This document shows, in pieces, positions 6,851 to 16,526 of a DNA stretch of 64,000 nucleotides. Source of the DNA: Rheinheimera pleomorphica (GTDB lineage Bacteria; Pseudomonadota; Gammaproteobacteria; Enterobacterales; Alteromonadaceae). The stretch is taken from the NCBI RefSeq assembly GCF_011634895.1, contig NZ_SIRR01000007.1, forward strand, positions 186,001 through 250,000. Reading direction: 5' to 3'. Numbering within the stretch: position 1 is the first letter of the stretch; each line of letters begins with the position of its first letter. The position numbers and the translations under genes are program-made. A model generated the notes under the pieces. The model saw nothing but the letters and a program-made list of their open reading frames with translations. It did not search any database and was not told the DNA's origin.

Positions 6851-8164
6851 ATGATCCCACAGGAAATCATTAAAACCAAACGCAATGGCAAGGCCTTAAG
6901 CCAGGCTGAGATCCAGCAATTTGTCCGCGGCTTAACTGACGACAGTTTTAGTGAAGGCCAGGTGGCGGCGCTGGCAATGGCGATTTATTTAAACGGCATG
7001 AGTGTCGATGAAATCGTCACTTTAACGCTGGCCATGCGTGACAGCGGCACCGTATTGAACTGGCAGGGTACGCTAAATGGCCCGGTGGTGGATAAACACA
7101 GCACCGGCGGCGTCGGTGACAAAGTGACCCTGATGCTGGCACCGATGGTGGCTGCCTGTGGCGCTTATATGCCCAGCATCGCCGGCCGTGGCTTAGGCCA
7201 CACCGGCGGCACTGTCGATAAGCTGGAAACGATCCCCGGCTATAGCTGCACCCAAAGCCTGAGTAAAATTCAGCAGCTATTGCCCACGCTTGGTTGCGTG
7301 ATTGTTGGCCAGAGCAGTGAGCTGGCACCGGCTGATCGGCGCTTGTATGCCATTCGCGATGTTACCGCTACGGTAGAATCGATACCGCTTATCACGGCGT
7401 CTATTTTGTCGAAAAAGCTGTCTGAAGGTTTAGATGCCCTGGTAATGGACGTCAAAATTGGTAATGGCGCCATTATGCGCACCGTCGATGATGCCTCGGC
7501 GCTGGCCAATAGTATTGTCAATGTCGCTAATGGCGCTGGGGTACGTACTCGCGCCTTACTGACCGACATGAACCAGATATTGGGTGCTACAGCCGGTAAT
7601 GCGCTGGAAGTAATAGAAACATTGGATTATTTAACCGGTAAATACCGCGAGCCGCGATTGCATCAGGTAACGCTGGAGTTGGGCGCTAATATGCTAATAC
7701 TGGGCGGTTTACACCAGGATAAAGCCAGTGCTATAGCGGCGCTGGAGCACAGCTTAAACTCAGGCAAGGCGGCAGAGATATTCGCTAATATGGTGTCGGC
7801 ACTGGGCGGCCCGACTGATCTGCTGGAAAAGCCACAACACTATTTAGCCAGTGCGCCCGTGGTGCAGGACATAGTGGCAACGCAGTCAGGTTATGTTAGT
7901 TACACTGATACGGTAGGCCTGGGTATGGCGGTGGTGCGCTTAGGCGGTGGCCGCTCGCACCCCAGCCAGCAAATTGACCCGGCTGTTGGCTTTAGCCATA
8001 TACTGCCTGCGCAAAGCAAAGTGCAGCACGGAGATCGGCTCGCCCGGGTTCATGCCGCCAACGCTGACGCTGCGGCAATAGCGACCGCTGAGTATCTGGC
8101 TGCACTGACGATAACCGACCAGGCTCCGGCGGCTATGCCATTGTTGCATCACAGTATCGGTTGA
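6851..8164 (+). CDS. deoA: Thymidine phosphorylase
   Basis: Phosphorolyses thymidine and deoxyuridine to the free base and 2-deoxyribose-1-phosphate. It thereby acts directly after the cytidine deaminase encoded just upstream. Typical motifs are the phosphate-binding KHSTGGVGDK, the glycine-rich SIAGRGLGHTGGT, and LVMDVKIGNGA. The length of 437 residues matches E. coli DeoA (about 440). It probably shares the cdd promoter, being only three bases downstream. No other deo genes (deoB, deoC, deoD) are present here. Confidence 0.96.
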   Translation: MIPQEIIKTKRNGKALSQAEIQQFVRGLTDDSFSEGQVAALAMAIYLNGMSVDEIVTLTLAMRDSGTVLNWQGTLNGPVVDKHSTGGVGDKVTLMLAPMVAACGAYMPSIAGRGLGHTGGTVDKLETIPGYSCTQSLSKIQQLLPTLGCVIVGQSSELAPADRRLYAIRDVTATVESIPLITASILSKKLSEGLDALVMDVKIGNGAIMRTVDDASALANSIVNVANGAGVRTRALLTDMNQILGATAGNALEVIETLDYLTGKYREPRLHQVTLELGANMLILGGLHQDKASAIAALEHSLNSGKAAEIFANMVSALGGPTDLLEKPQHYLASAPVVQDIVATQSGYVSYTDTVGLGMAVVRLGGGRSHPSQQIDPAVGFSHILPAQSKVQHGDRLARVHAANADAAAIATAEYLAALTITDQAPAAMPLLHHSIG

Positions 8165-8242
8165 TGGCAGCACCCTGCTCGCGAAGTGGCAGGACGGCAG
8201 GTTAGTGGCTACAGTAAATGCAGTTATCTGCGGAATCATCTT

Positions 8243-9127
8243 ATGTTAAGACGTAGTCTGATGTTGTTAGTCTTTGCCGCCAGCGTCCAGGCTAAGCCAC
8301 AGCTTACCTGGCTGCAAACAGACTGGCCGCCACACCAGATTGTCAGCGGGCCCTTCCAGGGCCAGGGTACCTTTGACTTAGTACAGCAGCACTTAATGGC
8401 GGGTATGCCGCAGTTTGTGCACCAAAGCCGTCTGGTTAGCCTGCCACGGCTGGAACAGGCCTTTGTGCAGCAAGAAACGGCTATCTGTGTGTTGGGTGCT
8501 CTGTATTCTGATGAACGCGCACAAAACCGGCTGTTCTCTGTTCCTATGGCGGTAGGTCCGGCGCTGGCGGTGGGCTACCTGAGCCTTACACTGACACAGC
8601 ACCCGGCCATGCAGGCTGAAGGGGCAGAACTCAGTGCGCTGGTGCTAGACTCTGCACTTACCGGCGCTTATCAACCGAACCGCTATTATCCGCCTGTGGT
8701 TGCCGCTGCGCTGGCTCAGCCAAACAGCAATTTAAGTCGCTACACTTTTAGCAGCGAGGTAAACGCTGCTGCTTTGTTGGTAAGTGGTCGGGTGAACTAT
8801 GTGGTGGAATACCCAGAGCGCATGCAGTATTACAATCAGCTATTGCCTGAGCCTGCCGCGCTGGAGCATCGCGCCATCGTTGGCGCAAATATTGCCAGTG
8901 TGTCTTATGTTAGCTGCAGTATGGATGAGGTTGGCACAGCGGCTATTGCCGCTGTTAATCAGGCTTTGCCAGCGTTGTGGCAGCAAGTGGAGTATTTGGA
9001 AGCCATGCAACGTTGGCTGGATGACAGTGCCCGGCGCCGGCTGGGCACTGATATGCAGAGGTTACAACAGCAAGCGTTAATGCAGTTTAAGCCGGCGCCG
9101 CACGATACGGTTAAAACGCGCCACTAA
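8243..9127 (+). CDS. Periplasmic solute-binding-like protein (TIGR02285-like), exported
   Basis: About 294 residues with a Sec signal peptide (MLRRSLMLLVFAASVQA, cleavage after AQA-like VQA). The WLQTDWPPHQI motif near the mature N terminus and the overall pattern suggest the extracellular solute-binding protein family 3-like TIGR02285 group. That assignment is from memory of the family and only moderately sure. The frame is open 19 codons further upstream, but ATG 8243 places the signal peptide at the N terminus. No transporter permease or ATPase is adjacent, so it may work alone or as a sensor-like domain. It follows deoA by about 80 bases, possibly with its own promoter. Confidence 0.6.
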   Translation: MLRRSLMLLVFAASVQAKPQLTWLQTDWPPHQIVSGPFQGQGTFDLVQQHLMAGMPQFVHQSRLVSLPRLEQAFVQQETAICVLGALYSDERAQNRLFSVPMAVGPALAVGYLSLTLTQHPAMQAEGAELSALVLDSALTGAYQPNRYYPPVVAAALAQPNSNLSRYTFSSEVNAAALLVSGRVNYVVEYPERMQYYNQLLPEPAALEHRAIVGANIASVSYVSCSMDEVGTAAIAAVNQALPALWQQVEYLEAMQRWLDDSARRRLGTDMQRLQQQALMQFKPAPHDTVKTRH

Positions 9128-9186
9128 GATGATGACCTGCATTAATGGCCAACCATCTTGGTAGTTAATACTAAGCTTTCGGCAAG

Positions 9187-9213
9187 AAAAAACCGGCTCT
9201 AAGGCCGGCTTTT
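9187..9213 (-). terminator. Rho-independent terminator of rho
   Basis: Hairpin CCGGC-TCTAAG-GCCGG (9193-9208) flanked by an A-run that becomes a run of T on the minus strand after the stem. It lies about 20 bases past the rho stop and ends the leftward rho transcript. Confidence 0.75.
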
Positions 9214-9228
9214 GAAACGTTAACTCAG

Positions 9229-10494
9229 TTAGCTTTTTTGCCGCTTCATGGCATCGAAGAACTCGTCGTTGGTTTTGGTCATCAACAACCGGTCTATTAA
9301 AAACTCCATGCACTCGGTCTCGTCCATTGGGTTGAGAATTTTGCGCAGGATCCACATTTTTTGCAGCTCTTCCGGCGACGCCAGTAACTCTTCACGGCGG
9401 GTACCCGAGCGGTTAAAGTCGATAGCAGGGAACACTCGGCGCTCGGCGATTTTACGCGACAGGTGCAGCTCCATATTGCCGGTACCTTTAAACTCTTCGT
9501 AAATCACTTCGTCCATCTTCGAGCCGGTATCCACCAGAGCGGTAGCGATAATGGTTAAGCTGCCGCCTTCTTCTACGTTACGCGCAGCACCAAAGAAACG
9601 CTTTGGCTTATGCAGGGCGTTGGCGTCGACACCACCGGTTAATACCTTGCCGGAGCTTGGGATCACGGTGTTATACGCACGGGCTAAACGGGTAATAGAG
9701 TCCAGCAAAATAATAACGTCTTTTTTATGCTCAACCAGGCGCTTGGCTTTTTCGATAACCATCTCAGCTACTTGTACGTGGCGGCTGGCTGGCTCGTCGA
9801 AGGTAGAGGCAATTACTTCGCCTTTAACCAGACGCTGCATCTCGGTTACTTCTTCCGGACGTTCGTCTATCAGCAGTACCATAAGCACGCAATCCGGGTG
9901 GTTAGCGGCGATAGACTGAGCGATATTTTGCAGCAAAATGGTTTTACCGGCTTTTGGCGGTGCCACGATTAAGCCCCGCTGACCTTTACCGATAGGCGAG
10001 GCTAAATCCAGTACCCGGGCGGTAATATCTTCACGGCTGCCGTTACCACGTTCCATCCGCAGGCGTGAGTTAGCGTGCAGTGGCGTTAAGTTTTCAAATA
10101 AAATTTTGTTACGTGCCTGCTCCGGGCGGCCAAAGTTGACTTCGTTTACCTTTAACAGGGCAAAATAACGCTCGCCTTCTTTGGGTGGCCGGATAAGGCC
10201 GGAAATGCTATCACCGGTGCGCAGGTTAAAGCGGCGAATTTGGCTCGGTGATACGTAGATATCATCCGGCCCGGCTAAGTAAGAGCTGTCGCCGGAGCGC
10301 AGAAAACCAAAACCGTCCTGCAGGATTTCCAGCACACCGTCACCGAAAATTTCTTCGCCGTTTTTGGCATGTGATTTTAAGATGGCGAAAATAATATCCT
10401 GTTTGCGCAGGCGGGCCATATTTTCCAGGCCCATAGACTCAGCCAATTCAACCAGCTCGCTAATTGGCTTTAGTTTCAGTTCTGTTAAATGCAT
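9229..10494 (-). CDS. rho: Transcription termination factor Rho
   Basis: Hexameric RNA-dependent ATPase/helicase that terminates transcription at C-rich rut sites. 421 residues, close to E. coli's 419. The N-terminal domain begins [19 protein letters not shown]. The RNA-binding cold-shock-like fold follows ([22 protein letters not shown]); the Walker A is APPKAGKT and the Walker B region [14 protein letters not shown]. The Q-loop/R-loop segment is [27 protein letters not shown]. It is downstream of trxA in the same direction but separated by a strong terminator and about 190 bases, so it has its own promoter and leader. Such leaders are often autoregulated by Rho; no leader peptide was recognised. 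Confidence 0.98.
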   Translation of the reverse strand: MHLTELKLKPISELVELAESMGLENMARLRKQDIIFAILKSHAKNGEEIFGDGVLEILQDGFGFLRSGDSSYLAGPDDIYVSPSQIRRFNLRTGDSISGLIRPPKEGERYFALLKVNEVNFGRPEQARNKILFENLTPLHANSRLRMERGNGSREDITARVLDLASPIGKGQRGLIVAPPKAGKTILLQNIAQSIAANHPDCVLMVLLIDERPEEVTEMQRLVKGEVIASTFDEPASRHVQVAEMVIEKAKRLVEHKKDVIILLDSITRLARAYNTVIPSSGKVLTGGVDANALHKPKRFFGAARNVEEGGSLTIIATALVDTGSKMDEVIYEEFKGTGNMELHLSRKIAERRVFPAIDFNRSGTRREELLASPEELQKMWILRKILNPMDETECMEFLIDRLLMTKTNDEFFDAMKRQKS

Positions 10495-10650
10495 ATTGAT
10501 GGGTTTCTTGTTGATATAAAAACAGCGTAATGCTTATCGGTTCGATAAAATAAGGTTTGGAAGTGGTTTTTCGACAGACAAGCGTGGTTTAGAACGTTTT
10601 ATTGGCTACACAATAGCAGCTGGCTACTGGTGCGTCCAGCGTTGAAACAG

Positions 10651-10679
10651 AAAAAGGCGTATAAAAATACGCCTTTTTT
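10651..10679 (-). terminator. Rho-independent terminator of trxA
   Basis: Perfect hairpin AAAAAGGCGTAT-AAAA-ATACGCCTTTTT (10651-10678) directly after the trxA stop codon at 10688. It is nearly symmetrical, so it could work in both directions, but only trxA reads into it. Confidence 0.88.
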
Positions 10680-10687
10680 CAGTTTAC

Positions 10688-11014
10688 TCAGATGTTGCCA
10701 TCGAGAAACTCTTTTAACTGGGTTTTTGACAGCGCGCCAACCTTAGTGGCAGCGACCTGACCATTTTTAAATAACAGCAGGGTTGGAATGCCGCGAATAC
10801 CAAATTTTGGTGGCGTATTCGGGTTGTGGTCAATGTTCACTTTGGCCACGGTTACCTTGCCAGCGTATTCCTGCGCCACGTCATCCAGAATAGGAGCGAT
10901 CATTTTACAAGGACCACACCACTCTGCCCAGAAATCGACTAAAACCGGGGTGTCGGCTTTTAGTACATCGGTTTCAAAACTGTCATCTGAAACCTGTAAA
11001 ATATGTTCGCTCAT
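10688..11014 (-). CDS. trxA: Thioredoxin 1
   Basis: Small cytoplasmic disulfide reductase of 108 residues, reduced by thioredoxin reductase and serving ribonucleotide reductase and other partners. The active site [14 protein letters not shown] has redox cysteines C33 and C36. The cis-proline loop RGIPTLLLF is present. It is divergent from rhlB across about 100 bases and upstream of rho, the order known from E. coli and relatives. Confidence 0.98.
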   Translation of the reverse strand: MSEHILQVSDDSFETDVLKADTPVLVDFWAEWCGPCKMIAPILDDVAQEYAGKVTVAKVNIDHNPNTPPKFGIRGIPTLLLFKNGQVAATKVGALSKTQLKEFLDGNI

Positions 11015-11116
11015 TTATGTCTCCGCTAGTGCTATGCAGGATTGCTGCAAAAAAGTGTTATCAATTTAAACGTGGCTGTTCCTTATTGCAAGCGTAACGG
11101 TTATGCTTAGCGCCGT

Positions 11117-12403
11117 ATGAATAAAACACACTTAACTTCACATAAATTCGCCGATTTCGCATTGGCGCCACAGGTTCTTGACGCATTAAACGCGCAAGGT
11201 TTCGGCTATTGTACGCCCATTCAGGCCCAATGTTTACCACTGGCATTAGCCGGTAAAGATATTGCCGGCCAGGCCCAAACGGGCACGGGTAAAACACTGG
11301 CGTTCTTAACGGCCACATTCCACCACTTGCTAACCCATGAGCCAAAAGGCTCTGGTCAGCCGCGGGCCATTATTATGGCACCTACGCGGGAGTTGGCGGT
11401 TCAGATCCATCAGGACGCTAAATTGCTGGCAGAAAAAGCCGGCCTGCGCCTTGGCCTAATCTATGGGGGCGAAGGCTATGATACTCAACGGCAGCTGTTA
11501 GAAAATGGCGTAGATATTTTAATTGGCACCACCGGCCGCTTAATCGACTATTTAAAGCAAGGCCTGTATGACTTATCACAAATTCAAGTAGTGGTGCTGG
11601 ATGAAGCAGATCGGATGTTTGATCTGGGCTTTATTAAAGACATCCGCTTTATGTTTAACCGTATGCCACCGGCTACCGAGCGTTTAAGCCTGTTGTTCTC
11701 TGCAACCTTGTCGTACAAGGTGCAGGAGCTGGCATTTGAAAAAATGAATCAGCCTGTGCATATTCATGTTGCGCCGGAAGAAATGACCGGCAGCCGCATC
11801 AGCGAAGAGCTGTTTTATCCGTCAGATGAGCACAAAATACCGCTACTGCTAACGCTGATGGAGGAAGAGTGGCCGGATAAAGCCATCGTATTTGCTAACA
11901 CCAAACACTGGTGTGAAGAAGTACATGCCTGGCTGGAAGCAGACGGCCACCGTGTCGGTTTGCTGACTGGTGATGTAATCCAGAAAAAACGCCTGCGTAT
12001 TTTAGAAGATTTTACCAGCGGTAAGCTGGATATCCTGGTCGCGACTGATGTAGCGGCGCGTGGCTTGCATATTCCCAAGGTAAGCCATGTATTTAACTAT
12101 GACTTACCGGATGACTGCGAAGATTACGTGCACCGCATTGGCCGTACCGGCCGCGCCGGTGAAAGCGGTAAAGCCATTAGTTTTGCCTGTGAGCGTTATG
12201 CGCTAAACCTTACCGCGATTGAAGACTATATCCGTCACCCGATCCCGGTTACCCAGTATGACGCCAGCGCCTTGCTGGATGATATTAAAGCACCGAAGCC
12301 GCGGGTTCGCCGCCGCGCCGGTCAGGCCAGAACCGGTAGCCGTTCCGGCTCAGGTGGACGCAGCAGTAATGGCGCAAGAGCTCCTCGCAACCGTCCTCGT
12401 TAA
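11117..12403 (+). CDS. rhlB: DEAD-box ATP-dependent RNA helicase RhlB
   Basis: RNA helicase that unwinds structured mRNA for PNPase in the degradosome. 428 residues, with the DEAD-box motifs in order: Q motif ([12 protein letters not shown]), motif I AQTGTGKT, Ia [14 protein letters not shown] ([14 protein letters not shown]), III SAT (LLFSATL), [12 protein letters not shown] and [12 protein letters not shown]. The C-terminal tail is basic and rich in Arg, Gly and Ser, as in RhlB. The location opposite trxA and in front of gppA is the classical one. The start of gppA lies within its last 35 bases. Confidence 0.96.
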   Translation: MNKTHLTSHKFADFALAPQVLDALNAQGFGYCTPIQAQCLPLALAGKDIAGQAQTGTGKTLAFLTATFHHLLTHEPKGSGQPRAIIMAPTRELAVQIHQDAKLLAEKAGLRLGLIYGGEGYDTQRQLLENGVDILIGTTGRLIDYLKQGLYDLSQIQVVVLDEADRMFDLGFIKDIRFMFNRMPPATERLSLLFSATLSYKVQELAFEKMNQPVHIHVAPEEMTGSRISEELFYPSDEHKIPLLLTLMEEEWPDKAIVFANTKHWCEEVHAWLEADGHRVGLLTGDVIQKKRLRILEDFTSGKLDILVATDVAARGLHIPKVSHVFNYDLPDDCEDYVHRIGRTGRAGESGKAISFACERYALNLTAIEDYIRHPIPVTQYDASALLDDIKAPKPRVRRRAGQARTGSRSGSGGRSSNGARAPRNRPR

Positions 12404-13910
12404 TCCGGCCCTTACTGCCGATCAGTCACCGCATCAGGATATCTATGCGGTGATTGATCTTGGCTCCAACAGCTTCCATATGCTGATGGTTAAAGTGGTC
12501 GGCGGCTCGGTACAGGTTATTGGCCGGGTAAAACGCAAAGTGCGCTTAGCTGCCGGTTTAAACGAAAACCTGGTATTAAGCCGCAAAGCGATGAAACGTG
12601 GCTGGGAATGCTTAGCCTTGTTTGCCGAACGTTTGCAAGACATCCCGCCACAGAACATCCGCATTGTCGGCACGGCCACGCTAAGGCTTGCCAAAAATGT
12701 TAAAACCTTTCTGAAAGAAGCTGAAACGATTCTGGGCCAGAAAGTCACGGTGATCAGTGGCGAGGATGAAGCACGCATTATTTATCTGGGTGTGGCGCAT
12801 ACCTCTAACAGCGATACGAACCGGCTGGTAATCGATATTGGCGGTGCCAGTACTGAAGTGGTGATTGGCGCTGGTTTTAACCCGTTGTTGTTGTCCAGCC
12901 TGAATATGGGCTGTGTTACCTATCTTGAGCGCTACTTTGCCGATGATGAACTAAGCGAAGATAACTTCAGCCAGGCTATTGCAGCTGCTGAACAGCAAGT
13001 GCAGACCATTGCCAGTCAATATCAGCAAACGGGCTGGCAACTGGCGGTGGGCGCGTCTGGTACCGTGCAGGCGATGCAGGAAATATTAGTGGCGCAGGGT
13101 AAAGATGAAGTGATCACCCTAAGCCGGCTGGAAGATATTATGCAGCAAGCGCTCGCTTGCGGCCGGATGGAGCAGCTGAGCATTACTGGGCTGGCGCAAG
13201 AGCGCAAACAAGTATTTCCATCTGGTCTGGCTATTCTTATAGCGCTGTTTCGTACATTAAATATTGGTGGTATGACGTTGTCCGGCGGTGCGCTGCGTGA
13301 GGGGGTGCTGTACAGCATGCTGCCGCAGCTACAGCATAGCGATGTGCGCAGCCGCACGGTAAGCAGCCTGATGGTGCGCTACTTTATAGACCAACGCCAT
13401 GCTGAGCGTGTGGCCGAAATGGCCGCAGAGCTGGCTAATCAGCTGCAAAGCCGCTGGGATCTAAACAAATTTGAAGGCCACAGCATGCTCAAATGCAGTG
13501 CATTGCTGCACGAGCTGGGCTTATTGATAGAATACAAAAACCACCATCACCATGGTGCCTACATTATTAACCACTCGGACTTACCCGGCTTTACCCGGGC
13601 GCAGCAACAGCTGGTGATGGCGTTGGTGCATAACCACAGAGCCGACATCAGCCGCGAAATTATTGCCCGCCAAACCATGACCTCGGTGCTGTTAACGGTG
13701 CGTTTAACGCGCATTTTACGCCTGGCGGTGATTTTGTCGATGCGTCGCCGACATGAAGTGCTGCCGCAGGTTGCTATTAGCAGCAAAGGCGAGCAGTTAG
13801 TGTTAACCATGCCGGCCGGCTGGTTAGAGCAACACCCGTTGATGCGGGCCGAGCTGGAGCAGGAAGTACAGTATCAGCAGCAAGCCGGCTGGGAGCTGCT
13901 GATTAAGTAG
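12369..13910 (+). CDS. gppA: Exopolyphosphatase / guanosine pentaphosphate phosphohydrolase
   Basis: Ppx/GppA-family enzyme that hydrolyses pppGpp to ppGpp and/or polyphosphate, linking stringent response and phosphate metabolism. About 513 residues from ATG 12369. The sugar-kinase/Hsp70-fold phosphate-binding motifs are [13 protein letters not shown] and [13 protein letters not shown], with [11 protein letters not shown] further on. A C-terminal HD-like domain covers the last ~200 residues ([21 protein letters not shown]). The frame extends 50 codons further upstream inside rhlB, but that segment resembles no Ppx/GppA N terminus. The true start probably overlaps rhlB by 35 bases, implying coupling. 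Position after rhlB favours GppA over Ppx. Confidence 0.93.
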   Translation: MAQELLATVLVNPALTADQSPHQDIYAVIDLGSNSFHMLMVKVVGGSVQVIGRVKRKVRLAAGLNENLVLSRKAMKRGWECLALFAERLQDIPPQNIRIVGTATLRLAKNVKTFLKEAETILGQKVTVISGEDEARIIYLGVAHTSNSDTNRLVIDIGGASTEVVIGAGFNPLLLSSLNMGCVTYLERYFADDELSEDNFSQAIAAAEQQVQTIASQYQQTGWQLAVGASGTVQAMQEILVAQGKDEVITLSRLEDIMQQALACGRMEQLSITGLAQERKQVFPSGLAILIALFRTLNIGGMTLSGGALREGVLYSMLPQLQHSDVRSRTVSSLMVRYFIDQRHAERVAEMAAELANQLQSRWDLNKFEGHSMLKCSALLHELGLLIEYKNHHHHGAYIINHSDLPGFTRAQQQLVMALVHNHRADISREIIARQTMTSVLLTVRLTRILRLAVILSMRRRHEVLPQVAISSKGEQLVLTMPAGWLEQHPLMRAELEQEVQYQQQAGWELLIK

Positions 13911-14187
13911 ATAAGCTCTCCTATTTACGTATTTCTTCTATTTGGAAGAATTTCATTTACTTATCTAATTGCAATATGTAGACCCAGCAGGTTTTTGTTT
14001 GTAAATCATGCAGACAAAATTTTTATGATTGTTAACTTTAATTTTTCACTCCAGCATAAAGTCAGAATTTAACCCCACATTTCTCATAGTTATCTAGTTG
14101 TCTCATAATAAAAACCATAGAACCATTTAAATTGAAAAATTTTTTACTTAAAATATATTTTTTTACATTTGGTGGGATTTATATAAG
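13911..14187 (+). promoter_or_regulatory. AT-rich intergenic region with a likely promoter for the RHS island
   Basis: About 277 bases, conspicuously AT-rich compared with the flanking genes; no ORF of note. A candidate sigma-70 promoter is TTGAAA (14132-14137), 16-base spacer, TATATT (14154-14159), about 30 bases before the first island gene. A weak hairpin TTCTTC-TATTTG-GAAGAA lies just after gppA and may aid termination. The sharp change in base composition marks the left edge of an accessory island. Confidence 0.45.
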
Positions 14188-14502
14188 ATGATGCGATTTT
14201 TACTATTTGTTATCGCGGTAAGCCCGAGCTTTATATCCGCAAAAATTAACAATCCGTTCATGGCCCCAAAAGTTGAAGCGGAACAAAAGCAATCAGAGGT
14301 TGAAGCGAGCACACAGCTCGTTGAGAGGGTTGAAGCCGAAGTTAGCTTTCAGTCAACTGCCGCTACCAGCCCAAATATTATTTACAAATATGATGCATTG
14401 GGCAGACTTGTCTGTGTTCAAGACGCTGTAGCAGGTAATCGCAAGTTTGTTTACGACGATGCTGGTAACCGAACCAACGTTTCTACAGCTGCTTGTGATT
14501 GA
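14188..14502 (+). CDS. Small exported protein with a single RHS/YD repeat pair
   Basis: 104 residues: signal peptide MMRFLLFVIAVSPSFISA, then an acidic, Glu-rich linker (KVEAEQKQSEVEAS), then two RHS/YD-like units (YKYDALGRLVCVQD and FVYDDAGNRTNV). Two cysteines lie in the mature part. It stands 13 bases in front of the next RHS gene, in the same orientation, so it is most likely the first gene of the toxin operon. Whether it is a functional stand-alone subunit (for example a cap or plug of the RHS shell) or a relict of a larger RHS gene cannot be told from the sequence. The second ATG (14191) is an alternative start. Confidence 0.65.
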   Translation: MMRFLLFVIAVSPSFISAKINNPFMAPKVEAEQKQSEVEASTQLVERVEAEVSFQSTAATSPNIIYKYDALGRLVCVQDAVAGNRKFVYDDAGNRTNVSTAACD

Positions 14503-14515
14503 TTAGGATATTTAT

Positions 14516-15658
14516 ATGACCTTTTTAAAGAAAGTAATTCTTTTGCTTAGCGCCGCAGGAATTATTATAAGTACCGGGGCCAAAGCTAGCGCCCCCATCG
14601 TCGAGTTCGGCGAACCGCACTACAGTATCGTAGATGGCAATAATGTAAATATGGCATCCGGGCTGTTGTACTATAATTTGAACACCGTTTCTATCGGCTC
14701 CGGACCATTAACGCTCTCTCACCACATAACTATTAATTCGAGTGATGCGGTTAATTTAGACGCATATATATCCGGCTATAAAGACAAATACAGGGGCGGG
14801 GTTAGAAGAACCGTTCATACAGATGAATATAGTGAAAATAATCAACGTAAATTTTTTGAGGTTATACAAGTAGCCGATCATGAAGGTAGTTATGATTTTA
14901 TCATCAATCAGGATGGCGCTTTTGAAGGGCTTGCTGGAGGGCTTGATACCCTGACGGTTGCTGATGACAGTCGTCACTTTATTTTGACGAAGCGAAATGG
15001 AACAAGAGTGTACTTTTACTCGAGATCTGTAATTCCCAGTGTATTAACACCGGATTATTCAGCTTATGCGTCTATGGTAAAAATTGAAGAGCCAAATGGT
15101 TTTACCATAACCATTCATAAACAAGGCACGGCTATTTCAGACAAAATAACAAGCGTAACGACCAACAATGGTTTGCAGCTGAAATATATTTATGATGTTC
15201 ATTCACGCCCGTTGGAAGCAGCAAAGCGAAGTGCAACGTCAAATCCAAACGTACCTGCTGACTCCCTAAACTGGTCTGATCGATTCCCCTCAAAGATAAT
15301 TGCTTTAAATAATGCAGTAGAAGTATGCACGACGACCGGTAATGTCTGTAGTGTTAATGGTTTATGGCCAGAGGCTCAATTTTATTGGCCAGACGGTATG
15401 CCAAGAGCCGTGTACATCGGCCAAAGCACGTTTAAAGTTAAAAGCGCCAATGGGGTTTCAACCGAGTTTATTCATAAAGCCATAGATATTGAACAAGGCA
15501 GGCCATACCCAGTTAATCCGGGCACATATTTCTTTCCTAGAATTACACAGGTAAAAAATACTACTGGGCTTGATGTTAGTTATACATATGCTAATGGCTT
15601 CACTTTGATAATGATTCCTCCTTTTTATTCAACTGGTTATGGCAGTCGCGGGTGTTAA
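14516..15658 (+). CDS. RHS-locus exported protein, N-terminal part (frame broken at about 15650)
   Basis: 380 residues with a signal peptide (MTFLKKVILLLSAAGIII... to KASA). The mature part starts like the N terminus of large RHS/WapA-type proteins (VEFGEPHYSIVDGNNVNMASGLLYYNL). It continues as beta-rich sequence with scattered YD-like units (LKYIYDVHSRPLE, VSYTYANGFTL). The frame stops at TAA 15656-15658, but homology-like RHS sequence continues at once in another frame (15652-16524). One extra G in the GGG run at 15650-15652 would fuse the two into a single protein of about 669 residues ending at 16524. I read it as the 5' half of a frameshifted gene, or of a gene with a sequencing error. 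Confidence 0.7.
   Translation: MTFLKKVILLLSAAGIIISTGAKASAPIVEFGEPHYSIVDGNNVNMASGLLYYNLNTVSIGSGPLTLSHHITINSSDAVNLDAYISGYKDKYRGGVRRTVHTDEYSENNQRKFFEVIQVADHEGSYDFIINQDGAFEGLAGGLDTLTVADDSRHFILTKRNGTRVYFYSRSVIPSVLTPDYSAYASMVKIEEPNGFTITIHKQGTAISDKITSVTTNNGLQLKYIYDVHSRPLEAAKRSATSNPNVPADSLNWSDRFPSKIIALNNAVEVCTTTGNVCSVNGLWPEAQFYWPDGMPRAVYIGQSTFKVKSANGVSTEFIHKAIDIEQGRPYPVNPGTYFFPRITQVKNTTGLDVSYTYANGFTLIMIPPFYSTGYGSRGC
15650..15652 (+). other. Probable frameshift point (G run) in the RHS gene
   Basis: The run GGG at 15650-15652 sits where the two RHS half-frames meet. Adding one G gives ...[13 protein letters not shown]..., continuous RHS-type sequence; as written the frame stops two codons later. A one-base loss in a short homopolymer is the simplest explanation, either a real mutation or a base-calling error. 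Confidence 0.6.
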
Positions 15659-16524
15659 CTAAAGCAATTAACCATGGGGTTACCACAACATATAATTTCA
15701 TGAACGGAGGGAGAAATATTGATAGGGGTTACACCGCGCGCCAAGTTTGGGCTAGCGGTTATAAAGCAATTAATTATGTTAACGTTACAAATAATCAATA
15801 CTTTTATAGCTCGCAAGCAAGGTTGGCAGTTCCTTATGAGGTAGGTAGTTGGGAAAGTAATATTTACTTAGATAGAGATTTCTCCAATAAAGTTAATAAG
15901 ATAGAAAACAAGCTAAACGGCCAAACAACAGAGTATATTTACGACGATTATGGCCGCTTAAAAACCGTAGATACGGGTGGCATGGTAGTGAAATACACTT
16001 ATCCATACATGTATTATCCAGGCCAGTGTGTTAATTACAAATTTTGTCACAAACCTGCTTCGGTGACCCAATTGCATATGTTGAACGCGACACGTGGTGT
16101 CACAGGGTATCAATATCATCCGCAGTCAGGTGGTGTTAGCATTGTTACTTATCCCGCCCACGCAGCAAACAAAGTTGGAAAAGAGTTTTATCAGTATCAA
16201 CAATATTACGCCCGATACAAAAACAGCTCTGGCTCGATGATTACAGCATCAGTTCCTATTTGGTTGGTATCAAGTAAGTCTTATTGTAAAAATTCAAATG
16301 CGAGCGGCACAAACTGTACTGGAAACGACAAAGTTACAATAACGTATGAATACGGCTCGGGAACCAGCGGGAACAACTTGTTTCTTCTTGGCGAAAAAGT
16401 TAGTGCTCAAGATGAGACAACCACTTGGACAACTTGCTATCAGTATGATCGCTATGGCAACCGGATAGGCTCCACAAGTCCAAAATCTGGAATTACAGAC
16501 TGTAATATTGGGCGGGAGTATTAA
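15652..16524 (+). CDS. RHS-locus protein, C-terminal part of the frameshifted gene
   Basis: About 290 residues in a frame shifted relative to the preceding ORF, overlapping it by seven bases. It begins with no export signal and with mid-protein RHS sequence ([14 protein letters not shown]), so it is not a natural independent gene. YD repeats follow ([30 protein letters not shown]). Several cysteines occur in a spaced loop region ([24 protein letters not shown]). The stop is separated by only two bases from the start of the large toxin gene. The nominal GTG start at 15652 has no convincing ribosome-binding site. Confidence 0.6.
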   Translation: MLTKAINHGVTTTYNFMNGGRNIDRGYTARQVWASGYKAINYVNVTNNQYFYSSQARLAVPYEVGSWESNIYLDRDFSNKVNKIENKLNGQTTEYIYDDYGRLKTVDTGGMVVKYTYPYMYYPGQCVNYKFCHKPASVTQLHMLNATRGVTGYQYHPQSGGVSIVTYPAHAANKVGKEFYQYQQYYARYKNSSGSMITASVPIWLVSSKSYCKNSNASGTNCTGNDKVTITYEYGSGTSGNNLFLLGEKVSAQDETTTWTTCYQYDRYGNRIGSTSPKSGITDCNIGREY

Positions 16525-16526
16525 TA

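Noticed and set aside
12219-12368. Upstream extension of gppA by 50 codons
   Set aside because: Lies wholly inside rhlB in another frame and resembles no Ppx/GppA N terminus; the start at 12369 is more natural.
15652-16524. Treating the second RHS half-frame as an independent gene
   Set aside because: It starts in mid-domain, lacks a signal peptide and ribosome-binding site, and joins the first half if one G is added.
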